36,339 nucleotides of DNA from an uncultured Eubacterium sp. (GTDB taxonomy: Bacteria; Bacillota; Clostridia; Lachnospirales; Lachnospiraceae): assembly GCA_910583555.1 (NCBI GenBank), contig CAJTXO010000008.1:93555-129893 (forward strand). The letters run 5' to 3'. Under the pieces are notes generated by a model. The model worked only from the letters and a program-made list of their open reading frames with translations, did not search any database and was not told the origin of the DNA. The position numbers and the translations under genes are program-made. Of the stretch, positions 9,000 through 15,690 are shown piece by piece. Position 1 is the stretch's first letter. Every line of letters starts with the position of its first letter.

Positions 9000-10157
9000 T
9001 TATTTCCTTTTCACATAATAATGATTCCCGATCTCGAGAATCATCCCATATTTCAATAGAAGTAACAGGCACCGCATTATTTCCGCCTGTTCCATCTTTT
9101 GTTCCTCTGCGAGTACACTTATATGTTTTGGCTCAAAACCTAAACTATCATACACCATTTTTTCTTTTGTTTCAAGCCGTATATTCAAATTTCTAAAATT
9201 TTTCATTTCTTTTGGATGCAAAATCCCGAGACAATTGAGGATTTCTTCCGGCTCTGTGACCAGGCAGGCCCCCTGTTTGATCAGGTTATTGCAGCCCTCG
9301 CTGAGCGCGTCCCCAGCCCTGCCGGGAATGACAAAAACTTCCTTCCCCTGCTCAAGCGCGAGGTCTGCCGTTATGAGCGAGCCGCTCTTCGCTCTCGCCT
9401 CCACGACGAGCACACCGTCCGACAGGGCGCTGATAATGCGGTTGCGCATCGGAAAGAACGATGGCCTTGCCTCCGTCCCCGGCGGATATTCGGAAATGAT
9501 CCCGCCGCGGCGCACGATACTGTGGTACAGACGCTCGTGCTCTTTCGGGTAACAGATCTCCGCGCCGTTTCCCAGCACAGCGTACGTAGTTCCGCCCCCT
9601 TCCAGCGCCCCCTGGTGCGCCCAGCCGTCGATGCCCCGCGCCATGCCGCTGATGACCGCGACGCCGCATGACGCCAGGTGGGCAGAAAACGCGCGCGCCG
9701 TCTCCCTGCCATAGAGGGAACAGTCCCTCGCCCCCACGACGGCCACCCGGTATTGTTCCTCCGGCAGCCTTCCTATATAAAATAACCGCTTCGGCGGCTG
9801 GTACAGATGCCTGCACCCCTCCGGATACGCGTAGGAAAACATGCCCGCGCACTGCATTCCGTACTCGCCCAGTTTCTTCTTCCAGTATCCGGAGTTGTAT
9901 TTTTTCCTGCTTTCCACTATATTATGTACATCCCTCTGAGTTATGCCGGAAACTTTTTTCAAACTGTCCGCGGACGCCGTAAAAATTTCTTCTGCCGCCG
10001 GAAACTCCTGCCGCAGCCTGAGAAGTTTCTTCGCGCCGATCCCCGGAATCCCGCAGAGCCAGAACTCATAGTCTTCTTTCGTCATTTCATTACAAAAACC
10101 TTTCCCAGCAGGACTTTCCTCTCCCATCGTCCGGCATTTATTGTCCTCTCCCATCAT
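9000..10157 (-). CDS. dprA: DNA processing protein DprA (Smf)
   Basis: DprA loads RecA onto incoming single-stranded DNA during natural transformation and is widespread even in bacteria not known to be competent. The product (385 residues from ATG 10157) has an N-terminal helix-hairpin-helix/SAM-like part (CGIPGIGAKKLLRLR), the Rossmann-like core with VAVVGARDCSLYGRETA, the motif SGMARGIDGWAHQGAL, FPMRNRIISALSDGVLVVEA and SGSLITADLALEQGKEVFVI, and a C-terminal winged-helix-like region. The ATG at 10157 has AAGGGGGTGG 4-5 nt upstream and overlaps the preceding gene by 20 bp; a longer frame upstream lacks such a site. Confidence 0.95.
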   Translation of the reverse strand: MMGEDNKCRTMGEESPAGKGFCNEMTKEDYEFWLCGIPGIGAKKLLRLRQEFPAAEEIFTASADSLKKVSGITQRDVHNIVESRKKYNSGYWKKKLGEYGMQCAGMFSYAYPEGCRHLYQPPKRLFYIGRLPEEQYRVAVVGARDCSLYGRETARAFSAHLASCGVAVISGMARGIDGWAHQGALEGGGTTYAVLGNGAEICYPKEHERLYHSIVRRGGIISEYPPGTEARPSFFPMRNRIISALSDGVLVVEARAKSGSLITADLALEQGKEVFVIPGRAGDALSEGCNNLIKQGACLVTEPEEILNCLGILHPKEMKNFRNLNIRLETKEKMVYDSLGFEPKHISVLAEEQKMEQAEIMRCLLLLLKYGMILEIGNHYYVKRK

Positions 10158-11757
10158 TTTGCCACCCCCTTCCGCTCTCCTCTTCACCGGCTGCCGTTTC
10201 CCTTATCTCCCCCTCATACACATCGCCGCTCCCCCAGTATTTGTGGCTGACCATCTTATACGCAGAAGCTTCCAAAAGTTCCCGCTCGCTGATCCCTTCC
10301 TGTTCCCTCATATCGGCCAGCGTGCGCGCCACGCGGAGCATCCGCTGCATCCCGCGCACTGAGAGACCGGTCCGCCTGACGAGTTCTTCCATCAGATTTT
10401 TTGCCTCCGCTCCCAAATGACAATATTTCTCGAGAAGATGTCCGTCCAGTTCGCTGTTCAGCCCGATCGCCTCCGCGCGGTACCGCTCTTTCTGAATCTG
10501 TCTCGTCCGGACGATCCGCTGCCGGATACGCGCGCTGTCCTCCCCGCGCTCTCCGCCAAACAACCCCTCCTGCCTCTCCGTCTCGACACAGATGTCGATG
10601 CGGTCGAGCAGCGGTTCACTCAGACGGGCGAGATAATTCCGCACCTGCCCGAGCGTGCAGCGGCACCGGGCCATATCGGGAAAATATCCGCATTTACACG
10701 GATTCATCGCGGCTACGACCGTCATCCTGGCCGGATACTCGAAGCATTTCCCCAATCTCGCGATCTGTATCTTCCCCTCCTCCATCGGCTGCCGCAGGAT
10801 TTCCAGCGTGTTTCTGGAAAATTCGGGCAGTTCATCCAAAAAGAGCACGCCGTGGTGCGCGAGCGTAACCTCTCCCGGAAACGGCTCCCGCCCGCCTCCC
10901 GCCAGCGCTGCCGGCGTAACGGTGTGGTGCGGCGCGCGGAACGGCCGCCTCGTCATAAACGGCACGTCACCGCGCAGCATACCGGCAACACTGTATATTT
11001 TCGTCAGTTCCAATGTTTCTTCCTTTGACAGCCGGGGCATGATCCCCGGGATCCGTCTGGCCAGCATCGTCTTTCCGGTGCCGGGCGCCCCGATCATCAG
11101 AACATTATGCCCGCCGCTGACCGCCGTTTCCAACGCCTGTTTCGCCCTCGCCTGTCCGTAGATCTCATTGAAATCCGGCTCCCCGGCATACGGATCTCCC
11201 TGCTCCATGTCATAACGGCTGACGGCGGTGTCCGGCCGCGGCGCCTCGCCCGTCCGGATGTAGGCGATCGCCTGGGAAACGGTTTCCACGCCAACGATGC
11301 GCAGCCCGTCAACGAGCGCGGCTTCCCCCGCGTTTTCCCGCGGCAAGAGCATCGTTTCGAACCCCTCTTTTTTCCCCATAACGGCCATCGCAAGCGTGCC
11401 GCGGACACCGTCCACGTTCCCGTCCAGACCGAGTTCCCCGACAATCAGCGTCTTATGTAGTTTTTGTACTGGGATCATGCCGAATGCGGCAAGTAATGAG
11501 ATGGCGATGGGCAGATCAAATCCCGAACCATCCTTGCGCAGATCCGCGGGCGACAAATTTACGGTAATCCTCTTCGCCGGAAAACGGTATCCTGCGTTCT
11601 GCAGTGCGATACGCACCCTCTCCCTGGCTTCTTTCACAGCCGAAGCCAGCACTCCCACCATCTGAAAGACAGGCAGGCCGTTCGATACGTCGGCCTCCAC
11701 CTGGATCACATGTGCCTCAAGGCCGCTCAGGCCGGCACTGAATACTTTACTGTACAT
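10138..11757 (-). CDS. YifB/ComM-family Mg-chelatase-like AAA ATPase
   Basis: This is the bacterial YifB family; its Gram-negative member ComM is a hexameric helicase aiding integration of transforming DNA. The 539-residue product starts MYSKVFSAGLSGLEAHVIQV, has the N-terminal Lon-protease-like fold with VNLSPADLRKDGSGFDLPIA, the Walker A motif GAPGTGKTM near residue 220, a Walker B motif VLFLDELPEF near residue 300, a cysteine cluster (CKCGYFPDMARCRC) and a C-terminal region with RTGLSVRGMQRMLRVARTLAD. It lies directly before dprA and overlaps it, which fits a DNA-uptake or recombination role, although function in Firmicutes is not established. Confidence 0.95.
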   Translation of the reverse strand: MYSKVFSAGLSGLEAHVIQVEADVSNGLPVFQMVGVLASAVKEARERVRIALQNAGYRFPAKRITVNLSPADLRKDGSGFDLPIAISLLAAFGMIPVQKLHKTLIVGELGLDGNVDGVRGTLAMAVMGKKEGFETMLLPRENAGEAALVDGLRIVGVETVSQAIAYIRTGEAPRPDTAVSRYDMEQGDPYAGEPDFNEIYGQARAKQALETAVSGGHNVLMIGAPGTGKTMLARRIPGIMPRLSKEETLELTKIYSVAGMLRGDVPFMTRRPFRAPHHTVTPAALAGGGREPFPGEVTLAHHGVLFLDELPEFSRNTLEILRQPMEEGKIQIARLGKCFEYPARMTVVAAMNPCKCGYFPDMARCRCTLGQVRNYLARLSEPLLDRIDICVETERQEGLFGGERGEDSARIRQRIVRTRQIQKERYRAEAIGLNSELDGHLLEKYCHLGAEAKNLMEELVRRTGLSVRGMQRMLRVARTLADMREQEGISERELLEASAYKMVSHKYWGSGDVYEGEIRETAAGEEESGRGWQNDGRGQ

Positions 11758-11763
11758 CTGTTT

Positions 11764-11780
11764 CTCCTTCCCAAAAGGAG
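11764..11780 (-). promoter_or_regulatory. Small hairpin overlapping the yifB ribosome-binding site
   Basis: On the minus strand CTCCTT, a 5-nt loop and AAGGAG form a perfect 6-bp stem; the second arm is the ribosome-binding site of the yifB/comM-like gene. It could partly mask the site. The stem is short and may be chance. Confidence 0.35.
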
Positions 11781-11796
11781 AAAACCACCTATCTTA

Positions 11797-11826
11797 AGTA
11801 TATCATCCGTCTTCACTGGTTGTCCA
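11797..11826 (-). promoter_or_regulatory. Possible sigma-A promoter of the yifB-dprA-topA unit
   Basis: TGGACA (11826-11821), an 18-bp spacer and TATACT (11802-11797) on the minus strand resemble a sigma-A promoter. It overlaps the 3' end of nrdR and points at the yifB-dprA-topA group. Confidence 0.42.
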
Positions 11827-12268
11827 GTATTTTTTTGATCTCATCCATAAATGTATTCACATCTTTAAATTCACGATAAATAGAGGCGAACCTCACGTAA
11901 GCCACCGGATGAACATCCTTGAGATACGCCATAACGATCTCCCCGATCGTCTGGCTGGACACTTCTTTCTCTCCGAGATTGAATATCTCCGTCTCGATGC
12001 GATCGACGATCTCGTTGATCTGATCCACGGAAATCGGCAGTTTAGTACAGGAGCGGAAAATCCCCTGTTCGACCTTTGAGCGGTCATACATTTCCCTGGC
12101 CATATCTTTTTTAATGACAATGAGCGGGATCGTCTCGAGTTTTTCGTATGTCGTAAACCGCTTGCTGCACTTCTCACACTGCCTTCTCCGGCGGATGGAG
12201 CTGTTATCATCCGCCGGTCTGGAATCAATCACTTTCGTATTTTCTTCTCCGCAAAATGGACATTTCAT
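11813..12268 (-). CDS. nrdR: Transcriptional repressor NrdR
   Basis: NrdR senses ATP/dATP and represses ribonucleotide reductase genes. The 151-residue product has the exact family layout: an N-terminal zinc ribbon with cysteines 3, 6, 31 and 34 (MKCPFCGEEN and QCEKCSKRF), followed by an ATP-cone domain (about residues 49-139) with VIKKDMAREMYDRSKVEQGI. The ATG at 12268 is preceded by GAGGT with a 5-nt spacer. In many Clostridia it sits next to ymxH and sigG, as here. No classical NrdR box was recognised in its own upstream region. Confidence 0.97.
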   Translation of the reverse strand: MKCPFCGEENTKVIDSRPADDNSSIRRRRQCEKCSKRFTTYEKLETIPLIVIKKDMAREMYDRSKVEQGIFRSCTKLPISVDQINEIVDRIETEIFNLGEKEVSSQTIGEIVMAYLKDVHPVAYVRFASIYREFKDVNTFMDEIKKILDNQ

Positions 12269-12285
12269 AATTTACCTCATTTCCG

Positions 12286-12305
12286 CGCGGAACTTCAGTT
12301 CCGTG
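12286..12305 (-). promoter_or_regulatory. Palindrome/hairpin in the nrdR leader
   Basis: CGGAACT, a 2-nt loop and AGTTCCG form a perfect 7-bp arm pair at 12288-12303 with weak extension outward to 12286-12305. It lies between the predicted nrdR promoter and the ATG, so it could be an operator or leader hairpin; the role is unknown. Confidence 0.45.
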
Positions 12306-12328
12306 GCTTTCTATTTTAAACCATTACT

Positions 12329-12357
12329 ATCATAATCGAAAATGTCCCCGCCGTAAA
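12329..12357 (-). promoter_or_regulatory. Predicted sigma-A promoter of nrdR
   Basis: TTTACG (12357-12352), a 17-bp spacer and TATGAT (12334-12329) on the minus strand form a plausible sigma-A promoter in the 105-bp gap between ymxH and nrdR. Confidence 0.5.
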
Positions 12358-12373
12358 GTGTTTTTTTCGTTTC

Positions 12374-12628
12374 TCAGCACTTTTTTCTGGCCCGCTCTAC
12401 CGAGATCTCCACTAAGATCACGTCGGCCCCAATCTGCCGGATACACGAGAGGTCGATGACAAACTCTTCCTCCCTGCCAAATATCCCGAAAAACTTGCAC
12501 GGGCCGGGCACGATAATATGACTGATACACCCCTTGCACAGATCAAAGATCATATCCTCCACATAACCGAGCCTCTCCCCGTCGCACACATTGATGACTT
12601 CTTTTTCCCTGAGATCGCAAATCCGCAT
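12374..12628 (-). CDS. YlmC/YmxH-family sporulation protein (PRC-barrel)
   Basis: The 84-residue product is a small PRC-barrel-like protein of the YlmC/YmxH family, a sporulation-associated group of unknown molecular function. It begins MRICDLREKEVINVCDGERL, followed by GYVEDMIFDL and HIIVPGP, which are the family's recognisable motifs. A much longer open frame runs upstream through the repeat and antisense to sigG, but the family N-terminus fixes the start at ATG 12628. No good ribosome-binding site precedes it. The ATG is formed partly by the first bases of the 105-bp duplicated unit. It is transcribed away from sigG. Confidence 0.85.
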   Translation of the reverse strand: MRICDLREKEVINVCDGERLGYVEDMIFDLCKGCISHIIVPGPCKFFGIFGREEEFVIDLSCIRQIGADVILVEISVERARKKC

Positions 12629-12836
12629 TGTCAAAACCACGCAAAATTTATTTTTATAAATGTATGTGGCCGGGGAATATTTCATTCGTTTATGCGCAAA
12701 ATATCTGTAAGAAAAATCATAAAATCTTTTTATTGTCAAAACCACGCAAAATTTATTTTTATAAATGTATGTGGCCGGGGAATATTTCATTCGTTTATGC
12801 GCAAAATATCTGTAAGAAAAATCATAAAATCTTTTT
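12627..12836. repeat. Perfect 105-bp tandem duplication filling the ymxH-sigG intergenic region
   Basis: Copy 1 is 12627-12731 and copy 2 is 12732-12836; comparing them base by base I find no difference. Together they occupy nearly all of the 223 bp between the two divergent start codons, from the AT of the ymxH ATG to just before the sigG ribosome-binding site. Any promoter or operator inside is therefore present twice. A GTATG element that resembles a sigma-F/sigma-G type -35 occurs once per copy, but I could not assign a confident -10. Confidence 0.95.
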
Positions 12837-12851
12837 GGCGAGGTATCTGAC

Positions 12852-13628
12852 ATGGCACAATATAAAGTTGAAATATGCGGCGTAAATACGAGTAAACTTC
12901 CGCTCTTGAGCGAAGAGGAAAAAGAAACATTGTTCCAGGAGATTGCCAAAGGGAACAAACAGGCCAGGGAAACGTACATCAAGGGAAATCTCCGTCTCGT
13001 CCTCAGCATCATCCAGCGCTTTACGAATGCGAATGAAAACATCGACGACCTGTTTCAGATCGGCTGCATCGGCCTGATCAAAGCGATCGACAACTTTGAC
13101 GTCACGATGAACGTAAAGTTCAGTACGTACGCGGTTCCGATGATCATTGGAGAAGTGCGCCGCTTCCTGCGCGACAACAATTCGATCCGCGTGAGCCGCT
13201 CGCTGCGCGACATCGCCTACAAAGCGATCTACACGAAAGAGGCGATGATGAAACGGACCGACCACGAGCCCACGATCGAAGACATCGCCAAGGAACTGGA
13301 TGTGCCGGCAGAGGATATCGTTTTCGCGCTCGACGCGATCCAAAGTCCGGTCTCGCTCTATGAACCCGTGTACTCCGAGGGCGGAGATACGTTATATATC
13401 ATGGATCAGATCAGCGACACGAAAAACAAAGAGTCTACATGGGTAGAAATGATTTCCCTGCAGGAAGCGATGAAGTCACTGCCGGAGCGGGAGAAAAATA
13501 TCATTGACCTCCGCTATTTCCAGGGGAAAACACAGATGGAGGTGGCCGAAGAGATCCACATTTCGCAGGCGCAGGTATCCCGGCTGGAGAAAAACGCGCT
13601 CGGGATCATGAAATCGGAATTGGCTTGA
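12852..13628 (+). CDS. sigG: Sporulation sigma factor SigG
   Basis: SigG is the late forespore-specific RNA polymerase sigma factor. The 258-residue product carries the near-invariant SigG N-terminal signature KVEICGVNTSKLP at residues 5-17, followed by sigma-70 region 2 (NLRLVLSIIQRF, DDLFQIGCIGLIKAIDNFD, KFSTYAVPMIIGEVRRFLRD), region 3, and region 4 with the DNA-binding helix-turn-helix (KTQMEVAEEIHISQAQVSRL). GAGGT lies 7 nt before the ATG. Upstream is the 105-bp tandem duplication rather than spoIIGA-sigE, which often precede sigG in Clostridia. Its orientation opposes that of ymxH and nrdR. Confidence 0.96.
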   Translation: MAQYKVEICGVNTSKLPLLSEEEKETLFQEIAKGNKQARETYIKGNLRLVLSIIQRFTNANENIDDLFQIGCIGLIKAIDNFDVTMNVKFSTYAVPMIIGEVRRFLRDNNSIRVSRSLRDIAYKAIYTKEAMMKRTDHEPTIEDIAKELDVPAEDIVFALDAIQSPVSLYEPVYSEGGDTLYIMDQISDTKNKESTWVEMISLQEAMKSLPEREKNIIDLRYFQGKTQMEVAEEIHISQAQVSRLEKNALGIMKSELA

Positions 13629-13664
13629 AAAAAGTAATACGTACAACAACAGGTCTGATTTCCA

Positions 13665-13693
13665 TTGACAGGAACATAATATTATCATAAAAT
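13665..13693 (+). promoter_or_regulatory. Sigma-A promoter of the antitoxin gene
   Basis: TTGACA (13665-13670), a 17-bp spacer and TAAAAT (13688-13693) form a near-consensus sigma-A promoter in the 85-bp gap after sigG. The spacer and -10 are palindrome-rich (taatattatc), which might be an autoregulatory site. Confidence 0.75.
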
Positions 13694-13713
13694 GAAAAAA
13701 AGGAGATGATATT

Positions 13714-13971
13714 ATGTTAGCAGTAAATTATTCTACTATTAGAAATAATTTGAAATCTTACTGTGATGAAGTGACCGATCACAACGAAACCGTTATTGTT
13801 ACCCGAAAAGACGAGAAAAATGTGGTCATTTTAAGTTTGGAAAAATATAATCAGATCATGAAAGCATTCCAAAATGCCGAATATCTTGCCATGATCGATC
13901 GGGGAATTGCCCAGCTTTCTTCCGGGAAAGGACAACAGCACGAACTCATAGAAGTAGAAGACGACACATGA
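13714..13971 (+). CDS. Phd/YefM-family antitoxin without a partner toxin
   Basis: The 85-residue product resembles the type II antitoxin Phd/YefM family: an N-terminal DNA-binding part (MLAVNYSTIRNNLKSYCDEV) followed by the typical segment VIVTRKDEKNVVILSLEKYN, and an acidic C-terminal tail that would normally bind the toxin. AAAGGAG precedes the ATG at good spacing and the gene has its own promoter. No RelE, YoeB, Doc or other toxin frame follows: the gene ends inside a strong terminator hairpin, and beyond that is uxuB on the opposite strand. Its base composition is more AT-rich than that of its neighbours, consistent with acquisition or with a remnant of a toxin-antitoxin pair. Confidence 0.82.
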   Translation: MLAVNYSTIRNNLKSYCDEVTDHNETVIVTRKDEKNVVILSLEKYNQIMKAFQNAEYLAMIDRGIAQLSSGKGQQHELIEVEDDT

Positions 13972-14017
13972 AAAAACATCGCCCCCACGTACAAACCGTG
14001 GAAAAGCGATGTTTTTT
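13971..14017. terminator. Bidirectional intrinsic terminator between the antitoxin gene and uxuB
   Basis: AAAAAACATCGC (13971-13982) pairs perfectly with GCGATGTTTTTT (14006-14017); an inner stem CCACG/CGTGG (13985-13989 with 13997-14001) extends it. A T-run follows the stem on the plus strand and, by symmetry, on the minus strand, so it can end both the antitoxin transcript and the long carbohydrate operon. Confidence 0.9.
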
Positions 14018-14023
14018 GTATAT

Positions 14024-15667
14024 TTACGCCGTATATTTCAGAAGCGTCGCCCGCACGGCACCCGTTCCGGCCGTCAGTTCCGCGAACATGCCCTCGACCT
14101 TCTCACCGAGCCCCGCGTCATACAAATTGACCGCAAAGATCGTCTCATCTGACAGGATCGGCTGAAGTACCTTATGTACATCCATCGGATGAACATCCAT
14201 TGGATGTTCATCGGCATCTTCCCCCAGCCTGACATCCGCCACATATTTCTTCACCTCATCGAGTCTCGGATCCGAACTCTGCTCAAACGGCTTCCCTTCG
14301 TCGTCCACTCCCATCAGATAGCGGCACCACCCGGCAAGGACGAGCGGGATCAGCGTCAGGGAATCCACCTGTAATGACTCACTCGCCTCATAGGCCTTGA
14401 TCGTCTCGCCAAAACGGATCGGAAGTTTCTGTGACGTATCGGTGACGATGCGCTGCGGAGAATCCGGCATGAACGGATTCGGGAGGCGCAGGCGCAAAAC
14501 GGCGTCCGCGAACTCCTTCGGATCGATGATACCGGGATCTACCACGACCGGCATCCCCTCCTGATAACACATCTTCTCGATCAGCGCCGATAACTGCGCG
14601 TCTTCCATCTCCTCATGGATGGACGTGTAAGAGAGCAGGCATCCGTAAATGGCCAGCGCGGTGTGGAGCGGGTTCAGGCATGTACATACCTTCATTTTTT
14701 CCACCTTGTCCACCGTCTCCCGGTCTGTAAACAAAATGCCGGCCTTCTCAAGCGGCGGCCTTCCGTTCGGGAAGCGATCCTCGATCACGAGATACCCCGT
14801 CTCTTCGGAATTGACAAATGGCGAGGTATACGTATTCCGGTTCGTGATGATCAGTTCCGTATCCTCAAACCCATCCGCCTCCAGCATGTTCTTTACATTC
14901 TCATCCGGCCGCGGCGTGATCTTATCGATCATCGACCACGGGAACGAAACTTTTGCCTCATCCTTCATGTAATCGCCGAATGCTGGCTCCACGATTCCGT
15001 TTTTGATCCAGGCATCGACAAATGCCATCACGCCGGCCTTTAACTTATCGCCGTTATGGGAACAATTGTCCATGCTCGAAAGTGCCAGCGGCGCCCCGCA
15101 CGTCTGGAACCTCCGGTAGCAGAGAGCCGCCACACGCCCCATCAGATGGCCCTGCTCTTCCGGCTTTGCCTGGAACCCTGCCTCCACAACGGGGAGAATG
15201 TTCCCCTTTCCGTCGTAAATGCTATATCCTTTTTCGGTGATCGTAAAGCTCGCCATCTGCAGCGACGGACTCTCAAAAATTTCGAACAGCCGCGCGAAAT
15301 CAGCCGGCTCCGCCTGATCAGCCACAAGCGCTTCCACGACACTTCCCACCACTTTCTTCTCGATCGTGCCATCCGCCTTTAACACGACGGACAGGCTCAG
15401 GCTGTCATACGGCTTGTAGGCTTTGGAAATGATCTCGTGGTCAAAACTCTCCGCCACGATCACGCCCTTGTCGTACTCGCCCGCGTTCAATAACCGCTGG
15501 AGAAGTTCCGCCGGGAACGCGCGGAAGATATTGCCGGCGCCAAAATGAACCCAGGCCGGTGCCTCCGATGTCTTCTTTTTCACGGCCTCCCTGTCGTATG
15601 ACGGAAGCTCATAGCCTTTTTCCTCCCAAACCCCGGATACTTCGTTTTGCAAATCTGTTAATTTCAT
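14024..15667 (-). CDS. uxuB: Fructuronate reductase / D-mannonate oxidoreductase (mannitol dehydrogenase family)
   Basis: This enzyme reduces D-fructuronate to D-mannonate with NADH in glucuronate breakdown. The 547-residue product shows the polyol dehydrogenase N-terminal motif VHFGAGNIFRAF, the block LSSMDNCSHNGDKLK, and the catalytic K-x5-N-x2-H signature (KVCTCLNPLH) of long-chain mannitol dehydrogenases. AGAGGT precedes the ATG at 15667. It is the last gene of the long operon, 23 bp after uxuA, which supports fructuronate rather than mannitol or tagaturonate as substrate. Near the C-terminus a 15-bp tandem duplication encodes HPMDV twice; it also forms a perfect 11-bp inverted repeat. 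Confidence 0.92.
   Translation of the reverse strand: MKLTDLQNEVSGVWEEKGYELPSYDREAVKKKTSEAPAWVHFGAGNIFRAFPAELLQRLLNAGEYDKGVIVAESFDHEIISKAYKPYDSLSLSVVLKADGTIEKKVVGSVVEALVADQAEPADFARLFEIFESPSLQMASFTITEKGYSIYDGKGNILPVVEAGFQAKPEEQGHLMGRVAALCYRRFQTCGAPLALSSMDNCSHNGDKLKAGVMAFVDAWIKNGIVEPAFGDYMKDEAKVSFPWSMIDKITPRPDENVKNMLEADGFEDTELIITNRNTYTSPFVNSEETGYLVIEDRFPNGRPPLEKAGILFTDRETVDKVEKMKVCTCLNPLHTALAIYGCLLSYTSIHEEMEDAQLSALIEKMCYQEGMPVVVDPGIIDPKEFADAVLRLRLPNPFMPDSPQRIVTDTSQKLPIRFGETIKAYEASESLQVDSLTLIPLVLAGWCRYLMGVDDEGKPFEQSSDPRLDEVKKYVADVRLGEDADEHPMDVHPMDVHKVLQPILSDETIFAVNLYDAGLGEKVEGMFAELTAGTGAVRATLLKYTA
14188..14212. repeat. Inverted repeat and 15-bp tandem duplication inside uxuB
   Basis: GATGAACATCC, a 3-nt loop and GGATGTTCATC form a perfect 11-bp inverted repeat at 14188-14212. 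The same region is a near-perfect tandem duplication of 15 bp in the coding sense, giving HPMDVHPMDV in UxuB. Confidence 0.85.
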
Positions 15668-15690
15668 GATCTACCTCTTTTCTGCATGCC

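Noticed and set aside
12518..12850. Plus-strand repeat-containing frames (35-residue units twice) before sigG.
   Set aside because: They arise from the same in-phase duplication and lack ribosome-binding sites and family similarity.
12374..13042. A 222-residue minus-strand frame through the repeat and across the start of sigG.
   Set aside because: It stays open because the 105-bp repeat is a multiple of three and sigG antisense happens to lack stops. Only its last 84 codons match the YlmC/YmxH family.
13968..14165. A 65-codon plus-strand frame after the antitoxin, considered as its toxin.
   Set aside because: It begins in the terminator hairpin, is antisense to uxuB, and has no toxin-like motif or ribosome-binding site.
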